Shown piece by piece: positions 40,539 to 48,794 of a DNA stretch of 64,000 nucleotides. Where the stretch lies: the NCBI RefSeq assembly GCF_030814655.1, contig NZ_JAUSVK010000001.1:3975001-4039000 (forward strand), in the 5' to 3' direction. This DNA is from Labrys monachus (GTDB lineage Bacteria; Pseudomonadota; Alphaproteobacteria; Rhizobiales; Labraceae). The stretch's first letter is position 1; each line of letters starts with the position of its first letter. Both the position numbers and the translations under genes were made by a program. Under the pieces are notes generated by a model. It was not told where the DNA came from. It searched no databases and saw only the letters and a list, made by a program, of their open reading frames with translations.

Positions 40539-41759
40539 TCAATCGATCTGGAACAATCGGCGGGGAAGGCGGGACAGGCAGCGGGCGCCGCTCTGGGTGA
40601 CGACGGCTGTCTCGCTGACCCCGATAGTGAATTCGCCATAGGCGCGCAAGGTCGTCGGGATGTGGAAGACCATGCCGGCCTCCAGGGGCCGCGTGACGTT
40701 GCTGTAGAGGCTGAGCACGTCGCCCTCCCCCCAATCGGGCGCGAAGGCCACGCCCATGCTGTAGCCGGTGCGTTTGCGATAGGCCGCGGCGTAGCCGTGA
40801 CGGTCGATCACCTCGGCAGCGGCCTGATGGACATCGGCGCAGGTCGAGCCGGGGCGGAGCGCATCGAGCGCGGCCGCCAGCCCCGCCTGTGCGGCATCGA
40901 GCATGCGGCGCGCCGTGTCGGGCATCGGGCCCAGCCAGACCGGGCGGAGGATGGCGGCGTGGTAGCGGTTGTGACAGCCGGCGAGTTCCAGGAACAGCCC
41001 GTCGCCCCGTTCGAGCCGCCGCCGGCGCCAGGTCGCGTGCGGAACGCCGCTGCGCGGCCCGGAGGACACCAGCGGCTCCATGCCGAGATATTCGGACCCA
41101 GCGGCGACCGCCGCCTGCAGCATGGCGGCGGCGATGGCGTTCTCCGTCGAGCCGGCGCGAACGGCGGCGATGCCGGCTTCGAGGCCCGCATCGGCATAGG
41201 CCGCCGCCTGCTCGATGAAGGCGACCTCGAGGGCCGACTTGACCATGCGCAATTCCGCCAGCAGGCCGGATGCATCGCGCCAATCCGGGAGTGCCGCCGC
41301 CACTGCGGCGAACAAGGCCGGCAGCAGCCCGGTGCTGCGCGTCTCGACGCCGATCCGGCGGCCGCGCCAGCCGAGCCCGTCGACCAGCGCGAGCGCCGCC
41401 TGGGCCGGATCGTCATCGTCGCCGTAGAGCCTGATGTCGTCGAGCCGGGTGTTGAAGCGGGTGTTCATCTCCTCCAGGCGCCGCACGAGGAGGACGGGAT
41501 CGCGGTCCAGCGGCACGAACAGGGCCTGGAAGGCGAAGTGGCCCGGCGTCTGGCGGCCGGTGAGCCAGAAGACGGTTTCCGGTCCGGTCAGCATCACGCC
41601 GTCGAAACCGGACATCTCCATGGCGCCCCGAAGCCGGTCCAGGCGGCCCGCCAGTTCCGCCGGCGGAAAGGCGCATTCCGAGCCGCGGCCCGACGCGATA
41701 CCGCCGAGGGTTTCATCCGAAAGAGGCAGCATGGAGGCTTCCAGTCGCATTGCAGGCAT
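40539..41759 (-). CDS. M24 family creatinase/ectoine hydrolase (DoeA)-like enzyme
   Basis: Pita-bread-fold hydrolase, 406 residues from ATG 41759; ATG at 41750 or 41732 are alternatives. N-terminal creatinase_N domain (FDGVMLTGPETVFWLTG), then the M24 domain. Typical peptidase metal ligands are missing: the usual Asp-Asp segment reads FLELAGCHNRYHAAILRPVW, and the C-terminal part (RTGYSMGVAFAPDWGE, GMVFHIPTTL, GVSETAVV) matches the pattern of ectoine hydrolase DoeA and creatinase rather than Xaa-Pro peptidase. It is the first gene of an operon with FAH and M20 genes, opposite GntR. Confidence 0.78.
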   Translation of the reverse strand: MPAMRLEASMLPLSDETLGGIASGRGSECAFPPAELAGRLDRLRGAMEMSGFDGVMLTGPETVFWLTGRQTPGHFAFQALFVPLDRDPVLLVRRLEEMNTRFNTRLDDIRLYGDDDDPAQAALALVDGLGWRGRRIGVETRSTGLLPALFAAVAAALPDWRDASGLLAELRMVKSALEVAFIEQAAAYADAGLEAGIAAVRAGSTENAIAAAMLQAAVAAGSEYLGMEPLVSSGPRSGVPHATWRRRRLERGDGLFLELAGCHNRYHAAILRPVWLGPMPDTARRMLDAAQAGLAAALDALRPGSTCADVHQAAAEVIDRHGYAAAYRKRTGYSMGVAFAPDWGEGDVLSLYSNVTRPLEAGMVFHIPTTLRAYGEFTIGVSETAVVTQSGARCLSRLPRRLFQID

Positions 41760-41773
41760 TGACCGACCGGCAT

Positions 41774-41802
41774 ATTGTATCGATCGTAAATTCCAATACA
41801 AT
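41774..41802. promoter_or_regulatory. Inverted repeat operator, GntR/M24 divergent promoter
   Basis: ATTGTAT-N15-ATACAAT. The core TTGTAT-N15-ATACAA has the same geometry as the site at 42924-42950, which suggests one regulator binds both. Confidence 0.55.
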
Positions 41803-41860
41803 GATTTTCAGCCGATGGGCATCCGGCCGGCGCCGGGATCCAGATGGCTTGGATGAGGTG

Positions 41861-42871
41861 ATGACGCGCAGACCCGACCCTGCGGCGGCCGAGGGGGCCG
41901 ATCGCGCCGACACCGCGCCTGCCGACGGAACGGCAGCGGACGGCAAGACCCGGAACGACAGGGCTTCAGCCAAGCCGGCGCTGGACGGCGCCCCGACGCC
42001 GCTGGTGCGGCGGCTGCTGAGCTACATCGTCAGCGAAGGGCTCGCGGAGGGCGCGCACCTCGCCGAGCAGACACTGGCCGATGCCCTGCAGGTGTCGCGG
42101 ACGCCGATCCGCAAGGCGCTGATGGACCTCGCGCGCGAGGGCATCGTGCAGAGCGAGGCCCGGCGCGGCTATTTCCTGGCCCGGCCGGCCCGCTCCCTGT
42201 TCGCGGCGAGCCTCGATTTCCCCGCTTTGACGGAAGACGACATCTTCGACCGCATCGCCATCGACCATCTCGACGGGGAACTGCCGGACCTGTTCTCCAA
42301 GCGCGACGTCGTCACGCGCTACGACGTCAGCACGCGGCTGGCGGAACGGGCGATCCAGGCGCTGGTGGACGAAAAGGTCATCGTCCAGGACCAGCCCGGA
42401 AGCTGGAAGTTCAACCCCTTCATGCTGACGGCGGAGGCGAGCATCGCCAGCTATGCCTACCGCCTGGCGATCGAGCCCAACATCCTGCTGCTGCCGAGCT
42501 TCGAGGTGCGCCGCGACCTGATCCGAGCCTGCCGCGACGAGCATATCCGCTTCCTGACGCTCCGGCCGGCCGAGCGGACGGCGCGTCTGGCCTTCAAGGT
42601 CGACGTCTCCTTCCACGAGAGCATCGCCACCTGCGGCGGAAACCATTTCTTCCATTCGAGCGTCGTCCAGCACAACCGCATGCGGCAGCTGCTCGAATAT
42701 CGCGACTCCTTCGACGAGGAGCGCATGCTGGTCTGGCTCAAGGAGCACCTCGACATCATGGAGGCGGTCGCCGCCAGGGATCTCGCCGAGGCCTCGGACC
42801 TTATGCGCACCCATCTCACCAACGCGTTGCGGCATCGCGAGGCGAATCTCGCGCGCCATCGGCGCCGATAG
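41861..42871 (+). CDS. GntR-family regulator with extended architecture
   Basis: 336 residues from ATG at 41861, about 100 longer than usual FCD regulators. A low-complexity Ala/Asp leader (to residue ~45) precedes the winged helix (QVSRTPIRKALMDLAREGIVQ). Residues ~130-175 (FSKRDVVTRYDVSTRLAERAIQALVDEKVIVQ) look like a second winged helix. The C-terminal FCD domain has HESIATCGGNHFF and HLDIMEAVAARDLAEA. Divergent from the M24 operon and upstream of the DUF1989-ABC operon. Confidence 0.82.
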   Translation: MTRRPDPAAAEGADRADTAPADGTAADGKTRNDRASAKPALDGAPTPLVRRLLSYIVSEGLAEGAHLAEQTLADALQVSRTPIRKALMDLAREGIVQSEARRGYFLARPARSLFAASLDFPALTEDDIFDRIAIDHLDGELPDLFSKRDVVTRYDVSTRLAERAIQALVDEKVIVQDQPGSWKFNPFMLTAEASIASYAYRLAIEPNILLLPSFEVRRDLIRACRDEHIRFLTLRPAERTARLAFKVDVSFHESIATCGGNHFFHSSVVQHNRMRQLLEYRDSFDEERMLVWLKEHLDIMEAVAARDLAEASDLMRTHLTNALRHREANLARHRRR

Positions 42872-42923
42872 GCCGGAAGGGCGAGGCTGCACAAAAAAGA
42901 CGCAGAGCGCCACCCAAACGATC

Positions 42924-42950
42924 TTGTACCGAAATTACAAATGCGTACAA
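42924..42950. promoter_or_regulatory. Inverted repeat operator, DUF1989-ABC operon promoter
   Basis: TTGTAC-N15-GTACAA, same spacing as the repeat at 41774-41802. It also contains an overlapping TTGTA-N7-TACAA palindrome (42924-42940). Lies 76-102 bp upstream of the second DUF1989 gene. Confidence 0.55.
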
Positions 42951-43025
42951 TCCTGACGATATAGAACAGCCCTGCACCACCCTCGCCCCCGATGGTCGGG
43001 CCGCAACATCACGGACCGGAACAGC

Positions 43026-43637
43026 ATGACCCAACCCACGCCCATCGTCGATTTCGTGCCGGCCCGCTACGGCAAGGCGATCCCTGTCTCCGCCGGCCAG
43101 ACGCTGACGATCATCAGCAAGGAAGGGTCGCAGGTCCTCGACCTCTGGGCGCTCGGCCGCGACGACCCGATGGAATACATGTCGATGGAGCATACGCGCT
43201 CCAAGAACAGCAAGGTGATGCTGTCGGTCGGCGACAGCTATGTCTCGATCCGGCGCCGGCCGATGTTCACCGTGGTCGAAGACACCTCGCCCGGCATCCA
43301 CGATACGCTGCTATGCGCCTGCAACAGCGCCATCTATGAGGAATCCGGCTGCACCGAGTACCACCGCAACTGCTCGGACAATTTCCACGAGGCCCTCGCC
43401 GAGATCGGCGTCCAGTTCCCGTTCACGCCCGGCCCGCTCAACGTGTTCATGAACATCCCGATCGAGGAGGACCACACCATCCGCCGCCTGCCGCCGGCGA
43501 CCAAGCCGGGCGACTACATCAAGCTGAGGGCGGACATGGACCTCGTGGCCGTCATCTCGGCCTGCCCCCAGGACATCTCGGTGATCAACGGCGCCGAAAA
43601 GACCCCGCGCGACGTGCATTACGTCGTGGAGGGCTGA
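43026..43637 (+). CDS. DUF1989 (urea carboxylase-associated) protein, paralogue 2
   Basis: 203 residues. Shares all conserved blocks with the paralogue at 35325: SMEHTRSKNS, RRPMFTVVEDTSPGIHDT, LCACNSAIY, CSDNFHEAL, PFTPGPLNVFMN, SACPQDISVINGAEKTPRD. Over the core the two proteins are roughly half identical by eye. The gene leads an operon with an amino-acid-type ABC transporter and ends 2 bp before the ATPase gene, so it probably acts on the imported compound. Deiminase activity like that of CgiAB is possible but unproven. Confidence 0.85.
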   Translation: MTQPTPIVDFVPARYGKAIPVSAGQTLTIISKEGSQVLDLWALGRDDPMEYMSMEHTRSKNSKVMLSVGDSYVSIRRRPMFTVVEDTSPGIHDTLLCACNSAIYEESGCTEYHRNCSDNFHEALAEIGVQFPFTPGPLNVFMNIPIEEDHTIRRLPPATKPGDYIKLRADMDLVAVISACPQDISVINGAEKTPRDVHYVVEG

Positions 43638-43639
43638 GC

Positions 43640-44431
43640 ATGCCCGCGCCGGATGCGCCGATCCTCGAGATCAAGGCCCTGCGCAAGCATTACGGCACCG
43701 CCGAGGTCCTGAAGGGCATCTCGCTGACCGTGGCCCCGCGGGAAGTGGTGGCGATCGTCGGCGCCAGCGGATCCGGCAAGAGCACGTTCCTGCGCTGCAT
43801 CAACCTCCTGGAAACGCCGTCCTCCGGCACGCTCGCCTTCGAGAACCTCTCCTTCGACTTCGCCACCCCGGAACGACAATGGCGCCGGGAGGCGAGTCTG
43901 CGCCAGCTGAGGACCGGCATCGGCATGGTGTTCCAGAGCTATAATCTGTGGCCGCACAGGACGGTGCTCGAAAATGTCACGGAAGCCCCGATCCGGGTGA
44001 AGAACGTGCCGCGCGCCGAGGCGATCGAGCAGGCCCACCATCTTCTCGGCCGCATCGGGCTCTACGACAAGCGCGACGCCTACCCGTCCCGGCTTTCGGG
44101 CGGCCAGCAGCAGCGCGTCGCCGTCGCCAGGGCGCTGGCCATGAAGCCGAGGGCGATGCTGTTCGACGAGGTGACGTCGGCGCTCGACCCGGAACTCGTG
44201 GGCGAGGTGCTGGACCTGATGGCGGCGCTCGCGGCCGACGGGATGACCATGCTGGTGGTCACCCACGAGATCGCCTTCGCCCGCGACGTCAGCACCCGGA
44301 CCATCTTCGTCGATGGCGGCCTGATCTCCGAGGAGGGACCGTCGCGCCAGGTCCTGACCAATCCGGACAACGAGCGGACACGCCAGTTCCTGCGCCGCGT
44401 CCTGCACCAACCGATCGCGGCGGCCCCATGA
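43640..44431 (+). CDS. Polar amino acid ABC transporter, ATP-binding protein
   Basis: 263 residues, PAAT (HisP/GlnQ) class. Walker A GASGSGKST, Q-loop GMVFQSYNLWPHRTVLENV, signature LSGGQQQRVAVARAL, Walker B MLFDEVTSALDPE and switch His in VVTHEIAFARD. A short insertion around residues 75-95 (ERQWRREASLRQLR) is common in this subfamily. Co-transcribed with the DUF1989 gene upstream and the permease 16 bp downstream. Confidence 0.95.
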   Translation: MPAPDAPILEIKALRKHYGTAEVLKGISLTVAPREVVAIVGASGSGKSTFLRCINLLETPSSGTLAFENLSFDFATPERQWRREASLRQLRTGIGMVFQSYNLWPHRTVLENVTEAPIRVKNVPRAEAIEQAHHLLGRIGLYDKRDAYPSRLSGGQQQRVAVARALAMKPRAMLFDEVTSALDPELVGEVLDLMAALAADGMTMLVVTHEIAFARDVSTRTIFVDGGLISEEGPSRQVLTNPDNERTRQFLRRVLHQPIAAAP

Positions 44432-44447
44432 AACGGCGGAGCATCGC

Positions 44448-45134
44448 ATGAGCTATCTCCAGGCACTTCCAGGCCGGGCCGTCGACTGGTGGCTCAGCGT
44501 CGCGGACTATATCCCGGACATGCTGCACTCCTGCCTCGTCGTCGTGGAGATCACGCTCGTCGTCATCCTTCTGAGCTGGATCTGCGGGCTCGCGGCGGCG
44601 CTCGGCAAGATGTCGCCGCTCGCCGTGCTGCGCTGGCCCAGCCAGTTCTATATCTGGTTCATCCGCGGCACACCGACGCTGATCCAGATCTTCATCGTCT
44701 ATTTCGGCATTCCCCAGTTCGGGGTGCGCATGTCGCCCTTCGTGGCGGGGTCCCTGGCGCTCGGCATCGGGAGCGGCGCCTATGTCGCCGAGATCATCCG
44801 CTCCGGCCTCCTCGCCATTCCCAAGGGACAGATGGAATCGACGACGGCGATCGGCATGAGCCGACGGCAGAGCCTGCAGCACATCATCCTGCCCCAGGTC
44901 GTCCGCATCATCGTGCCGGCACTGACGAACGAAGCCGTGTCGACGCTCAAGAACACCTCGCTCCTGTCGGTGATCACGATCATCGAACTCACCCTGCAAT
45001 CGCAGATCATCATCTCCGCGACCTTCCGGCCGTTCGATTTCTACATCATCGCGGCCTTCATGTACCTCTTCATGACGACGGCTCTCATGGCGGCGGCAGG
45101 CTGGTTCGAACGCCATCTGGCGCTGCGCTACTGA
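44448..45134 (+). CDS. Polar amino acid ABC transporter, permease
   Basis: 228 residues with about five transmembrane segments. The N-terminal VVVEITLVVILLSWICGLAA, FYIWFIRGTPTLIQIFIVYF and the EAA-type loop GMSRRQSLQHIILPQVVRIIVPAL are characteristic of HisM/GlnP permeases. Only one permease gene is present, so the transporter is likely a homodimer at the membrane. Confidence 0.94.
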   Translation: MSYLQALPGRAVDWWLSVADYIPDMLHSCLVVVEITLVVILLSWICGLAAALGKMSPLAVLRWPSQFYIWFIRGTPTLIQIFIVYFGIPQFGVRMSPFVAGSLALGIGSGAYVAEIIRSGLLAIPKGQMESTTAIGMSRRQSLQHIILPQVVRIIVPALTNEAVSTLKNTSLLSVITIIELTLQSQIIISATFRPFDFYIIAAFMYLFMTTALMAAAGWFERHLALRY

Positions 45135-45234
45135 CGTCGACGGAACTCATGCCGGCGCCGGAGAGAGGCCCCGAAGGGCCCGAGGCGACGCCGGACGGCC
45201 TTGAAGACGACCCACCAGAGAAGGAACCAGAAAC

Positions 45235-46044
45235 ATGTCCATACCCCTCCTGCCGACCCGGCGCCTCGCCGCCATGGCGATCGCCGCCGCCTTCCTCCTG
45301 AGCACCTTCGGCGCCGGCGCCAAGGCGGCCGACCTCGAGCTGATCACCCCCGGCGAGCTCAGCGCCGCGACGGAGGGCACCTACCCGCCCTTCAGCATGT
45401 ACGGCACCGACGGCAAGCTCGACGGCCTCGAGATCCGCGTCATGGGCGAGATCGCCAGGCGCCTCGGCCTCACCTACCGGCCCGTCATCATCAAATGGGA
45501 CTCGCTGCTGATCGGCCTGAAGGCCGACCAGTACGACACCGCCAGCGACGCGATGGACATCACGCCGGAACGCCAGAAGCAGGTGACCTTCGTCGACGGC
45601 TGGCTGCAGTCCGGCGGCCGCCTGGTGGTCAAGGCGGATTCGCCGATCAAGTCCGGCGCCGACATGAAGGGCAAGACCATCGGCGTGCTCGTCGCCTCGA
45701 CCTGGGAGAAGCTCGCGACCGGCCTCGGCGCCAATGTGAAGACCTACAAGGCCGAGACCGACGGCATCCAGGACCTCGTCAACGGCAATGTCGACGGCGT
45801 GATCACCGATTCGATTTCCGCCGCCTACACGATCAAGGCGTCCCACCTGCCGCTCAGGATGACCGACGACTATCTCAGCCAGATCCAGAAGGGCTTTCCG
45901 ATCAAGCTCGGCAAGCCCAATCTGGTGAAGGCGATGAACAAGGCGCTGGCCGACATGATCGCCGACGGAACCTATGCCAAGCTGACATCCGCGCTCATCG
46001 GCTACAGCCCGGCGCCGAAGGATCCGATCCGCTCCCAGCTCTGA
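45235..46044 (+). CDS. Polar amino acid ABC transporter, periplasmic substrate-binding protein
   Basis: 269 residues with a signal peptide (LAAMAIAAAFLLSTFGAGAKA). SBP family 3 fold: EGTYPPFSMYGTDGKLDGLEIRV at the ligand site, then DSLLIGLKADQYDTASDAMDITPERQ. The first domain ends in a segment with Asp/Ser ligands typical for amino-acid binding. The substrate is unknown; the coupled DUF1989 gene suggests a guanidino or other nitrogen compound. The gene is separated from the permease by 100 bp, and its stop lies within an 18-bp tandem repeat. Confidence 0.92.
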   Translation: MSIPLLPTRRLAAMAIAAAFLLSTFGAGAKAADLELITPGELSAATEGTYPPFSMYGTDGKLDGLEIRVMGEIARRLGLTYRPVIIKWDSLLIGLKADQYDTASDAMDITPERQKQVTFVDGWLQSGGRLVVKADSPIKSGADMKGKTIGVLVASTWEKLATGLGANVKTYKAETDGIQDLVNGNVDGVITDSISAAYTIKASHLPLRMTDDYLSQIQKGFPIKLGKPNLVKAMNKALADMIADGTYAKLTSALIGYSPAPKDPIRSQL

Positions 46045-46073
46045 ACGGAGACCGTGCTCTGAACGGAGACCGT
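46038..46073. repeat. Perfect 18-bp tandem duplication over the SBP stop codon
   Basis: GCTCTGAACGGAGACCGT occurs twice with no gap; the first copy contains the TGA stop of the binding protein gene. Confidence 0.9.
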
Positions 46074-46657
46074 CCTGGCTGGTCCTGCCCGCCGGGGCGT
46101 CGCTCGCCAGGGCGTCTTCGCCCGCTCGATCCGGACGGGGGATGCTCCCTTCCCCGCCCGGCATCCGCCGTCTCTCCTCCGCGGCCGAAATCCCGGCCCG
46201 GCGCGCCGCGTTGTGGCGGCAGCCCGAGAGCACTCGGCATGGCGCTGCGTTCGCCGACAGCATTTCGGCCTCCTATCGTAGATGACCAACGTCATCCGAT
46301 ATGCCGACGCCCAGAATATCGCATTCGTCGATCGCATTTTTCTTCGTCCGCTGCGAGGAACCACGGATAAGTCCGGCCGTTCCCTAAGCAGAGCGGCAGA
46401 ATACCTTCATCGAATACGCCGCCGACTGCCGAAGGGAGGCGCGCCGTGTTCGGGAGGTAGACAAGGGAGAGGGGAAGGCGACGGAGGCCCCTATGGCCCG
46501 TGACGCCGCGTCGTCCCACCCGACAGCCAGGACGGCTTGCCTCCTCATCCAACCGGGCCGGAAGCGGCCGAATACGTCCGTGACCGCCGTCCCAGGACGT
46601 CCGCAGAAGCCATGACGGCGGCCCAGTGAGTTCAACCCAGATCAAGGATGCGAACAC
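46045..46657. other. Intergenic region upstream of YflT-like gene
   Basis: 613 bp. Holds the end of the 18-bp tandem repeat and an EcfG-like promoter at 46357-46381. The short open frames here have shadow-like composition and no homology. A long leader RNA for the downstream gene is possible. Confidence 0.4.
46357..46381 (+). promoter_or_regulatory. EcfG-type promoter candidate upstream of stress-domain gene
   Basis: GGAAC-N16-CGTT, exact consensus, 277 bp upstream of the YflT-like gene. The distance makes the assignment less certain than for ku. Confidence 0.4.
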
Positions 46658-47464
46658 ATGAGTGAAACCATCACGGCCATGTATGACAGCCGAGCCGACG
46701 CTGACGCGGCGGCCGACAAGCTCGCCGAAGCCGGTATCAGCCGTTCCAACATCCAGGTCATGGCCGGCAGCACGGCCAATGACGAGTTCGCCGATACCCT
46801 CGATGATTCTCCGCGCGAAGAAGGCGGCTTCTGGGCGACCCTCAAGAGCCTCTTCATGCCGGACGAGGACCGCTACAGCTATGCGGAGGGCATTCGACGC
46901 GGCAGCACCGTGCTGAGCGTCACCGTGGCTGAAGCCGATGTCGGCCTGACGAGCGGCATCCTCGAGGAATACGGCGCCGTCGACGTGCAGCAGCGCGCGT
47001 CGGAATGGAAGGCCGATGGCTGGAGCGGTTATGCGTCGGAGGGCGCCGCCGCTCAGGAGGCCTCCGCCCTATCGACGCCGTCGGGCATGGCAACCCCGGA
47101 GCCGACCGATCCTCTGCTTCCGTCGGCGGACGAGACCCCGGCGCTCGGCCCGGCCGCCGCCGATCGCGGCATGGAACGGCCGCGCTTCGACGGGCCTGGC
47201 CGTACTGCCGCTGAGGCCAGCGACCTTGGGCAAGCGGGCGGACATAGCGAAAACCTCCCGCTCGACCGTCCCGCATCGACCCCCGCCAACGGCCTGTTCG
47301 GTGCGCCTGCAGCCGATCCTGCCGACCTCCCTATCGGCTCGCCTGGCGCGCGGGCGGATGTCGAGGAAGACTCCCGCGATGTCGGCGACGATATCGATTA
47401 TCCCGGCGTGACCCCGGAGCAGCCCCGGCCGGCACCGAAGCCGGACGTCAGGCGAGGGTTCTGA
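46658..47464 (+). CDS. General stress protein-like (YflT-type domain), long disordered C-terminus
   Basis: 268 residues. Residues 1-~115 form the domain seen in YflT/GSP17M-like proteins: MSETITAMYDSRADADAAAD, GISRSNIQVMAG, and VTVAEADVGLTSGILEEYGAVDV, a ferredoxin-like fold. The rest is acidic, Pro/Ala-rich and probably disordered. Such domains occur in stress-induced proteins, but molecular function is unknown. A 14-bp stem hairpin follows the stop. A consensus EcfG promoter lies upstream. Confidence 0.7.
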   Translation: MSETITAMYDSRADADAAADKLAEAGISRSNIQVMAGSTANDEFADTLDDSPREEGGFWATLKSLFMPDEDRYSYAEGIRRGSTVLSVTVAEADVGLTSGILEEYGAVDVQQRASEWKADGWSGYASEGAAAQEASALSTPSGMATPEPTDPLLPSADETPALGPAAADRGMERPRFDGPGRTAAEASDLGQAGGHSENLPLDRPASTPANGLFGAPAADPADLPIGSPGARADVEEDSRDVGDDIDYPGVTPEQPRPAPKPDVRRGF

Positions 47465-47468
47465 GCAA

Positions 47469-47499
47469 GCCGGGAGGGGTGGCTACCACCCCTCCCGGC
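47469..47499. terminator. Strong hairpin between convergent genes
   Basis: GCCGGGAGGGGTGG-CTA-CCACCCCTCCCGGC, a perfect 14-bp stem with 3-nt loop. No U-run on either side, but placed between two convergent stops. Confidence 0.55.
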
Positions 47500-47519
47500 A
47501 CTCCCGGGCCTGCGAAATC

Positions 47520-48794
47520 TCAGAAGTCCTCGTCGGCTTCCACGTCGAGGGACGTCCTGAACGCGTGCCAGGGGCCTCCCTCGCGTTCGAGATAGCGCAC
47601 CTTCTTCAATCCGGCCCGCGCCCACTCCTTCTGCTTCAGAGCGCGCTTCGCCGGGTCGGTTTCGTCCAATTCCGGCAAGGGCGGAGCGCCGCGCAAGTCA
47701 TAGGCGCGGTGCTTTGCCAGCTTCATCAGCGACAGCTTGCCTTCGCGCTTGACGAGTTCGGCCGACATCCACCAGGACACGATCATGCGCTCGCATCCCC
47801 TGTAGGTGACCATGGTATGGTCGAGGCTGAGGTCGCGCAGGGCTTTCTCCAGCACCCGCAGGCGCTCGCCGGCTTCTTCCCGGATGCTCCGCCGGGTACG
47901 CGCCGTGGCGAGCGCGGCGAGCCGCTTCGTCTCGTTCTCCCTCTCACGCAGGGCCTTGGCGCGCAGCCGCCGCGCTTCGGCTCTGCCATTCGCCGCCTTG
48001 CCGGGCCGCTCCGTCGAAGCCGGCGCCGGCAGATCGGCCGGGAGCCGTATGGGCTCGTTGAACGTGGCCGCGGTCTCGACCGCGACGGACGCGCCGGCAC
48101 TCCTCTCCTCGCGCACCGTCCCCAGCGCGGCCACAGCTTCTTCGAGGGGCTGGAGAACCGCGCCTGGGACATTGGACGCCGCCTGCAGCACCGGCATCGC
48201 CTGGAGTTCGCCGCGAGCCAACTCGAACATCGTCGGGGCGGGCATGGCCCGCTCTGCGGCGGCAGGCTCGGCCCTGGGCAATGGGGCGCCCCCCCTGGCG
48301 AGGGGCGGCGCAGGCTGGGGCCTGTTCGTCGACCACCGCTCCGCCCGAACAGCAGCGTCGGACGGCGTCCTCGTGTCGGTCGCCACCGATGGCGGGAGCG
48401 GGCCGGTACCGATGGCCGTCGGCGATCCAGGCGGCACAGTCGCGGAGGGCCGCGGTGCGGGCGCCCAAGCCGGCGAGGCGGATGGCCCGGGCGTGCCGGC
48501 GGCGGCATGCCGCGCCATGGGTGGACCGGCCACCGGCGGCTCGGGGCGCGGCCTCGGTTCAACCGGAACTGTGTCGAGGCCCAGCCCCTCGCATATGGCC
48601 CGGATCAGGTCGTCCTGCAGGCTGACGCCGACATTGCTCAGCGCCCTCTCCAGCGCGGGGGTCGGCGCCCGCTCGACCGGCACATTCACCGGGGGCGCCG
48701 GGGCTCTATCCAGTGCCGGCACCCTCTCCGGCGCCGGTCTCGGAATATGCGTCAAGGCGTCCAATGCCGATCGTCGGTCAATCGTCAACGCCAT
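47520..48794 (-). CDS. Pro/Ala-rich protein of unknown function with conserved-looking C-terminal domain
   Basis: 424 residues from ATG 48794 (GGAGG upstream). Residues ~20-260 are Pro/Ala/Arg-rich and low complexity. From ~280 the protein becomes helical and charged (KALRERENETKRLAALATARTRR), and the last ~110 residues (RGCERMIVSWWMSAELVKRE to the end) look like a folded domain with many aromatic residues. I do not recognise the family. It stands alone, convergent with the YflT-like gene; nothing suggests a pathway. Confidence 0.55.
   Translation of the reverse strand: MALTIDRRSALDALTHIPRPAPERVPALDRAPAPPVNVPVERAPTPALERALSNVGVSLQDDLIRAICEGLGLDTVPVEPRPRPEPPVAGPPMARHAAAGTPGPSASPAWAPAPRPSATVPPGSPTAIGTGPLPPSVATDTRTPSDAAVRAERWSTNRPQPAPPLARGGAPLPRAEPAAAERAMPAPTMFELARGELQAMPVLQAASNVPGAVLQPLEEAVAALGTVREERSAGASVAVETAATFNEPIRLPADLPAPASTERPGKAANGRAEARRLRAKALRERENETKRLAALATARTRRSIREEAGERLRVLEKALRDLSLDHTMVTYRGCERMIVSWWMSAELVKREGKLSLMKLAKHRAYDLRGAPPLPELDETDPAKRALKQKEWARAGLKKVRYLEREGGPWHAFRTSLDVEADEDF

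Noticed and set aside
38652-41759. Ectoine degradation operon (doeA-doeB)
   Set aside because: The M24 protein resembles DoeA, but the M20 protein is ArgE-like and not DoeB-like, and the FAH gene is not part of that pathway.
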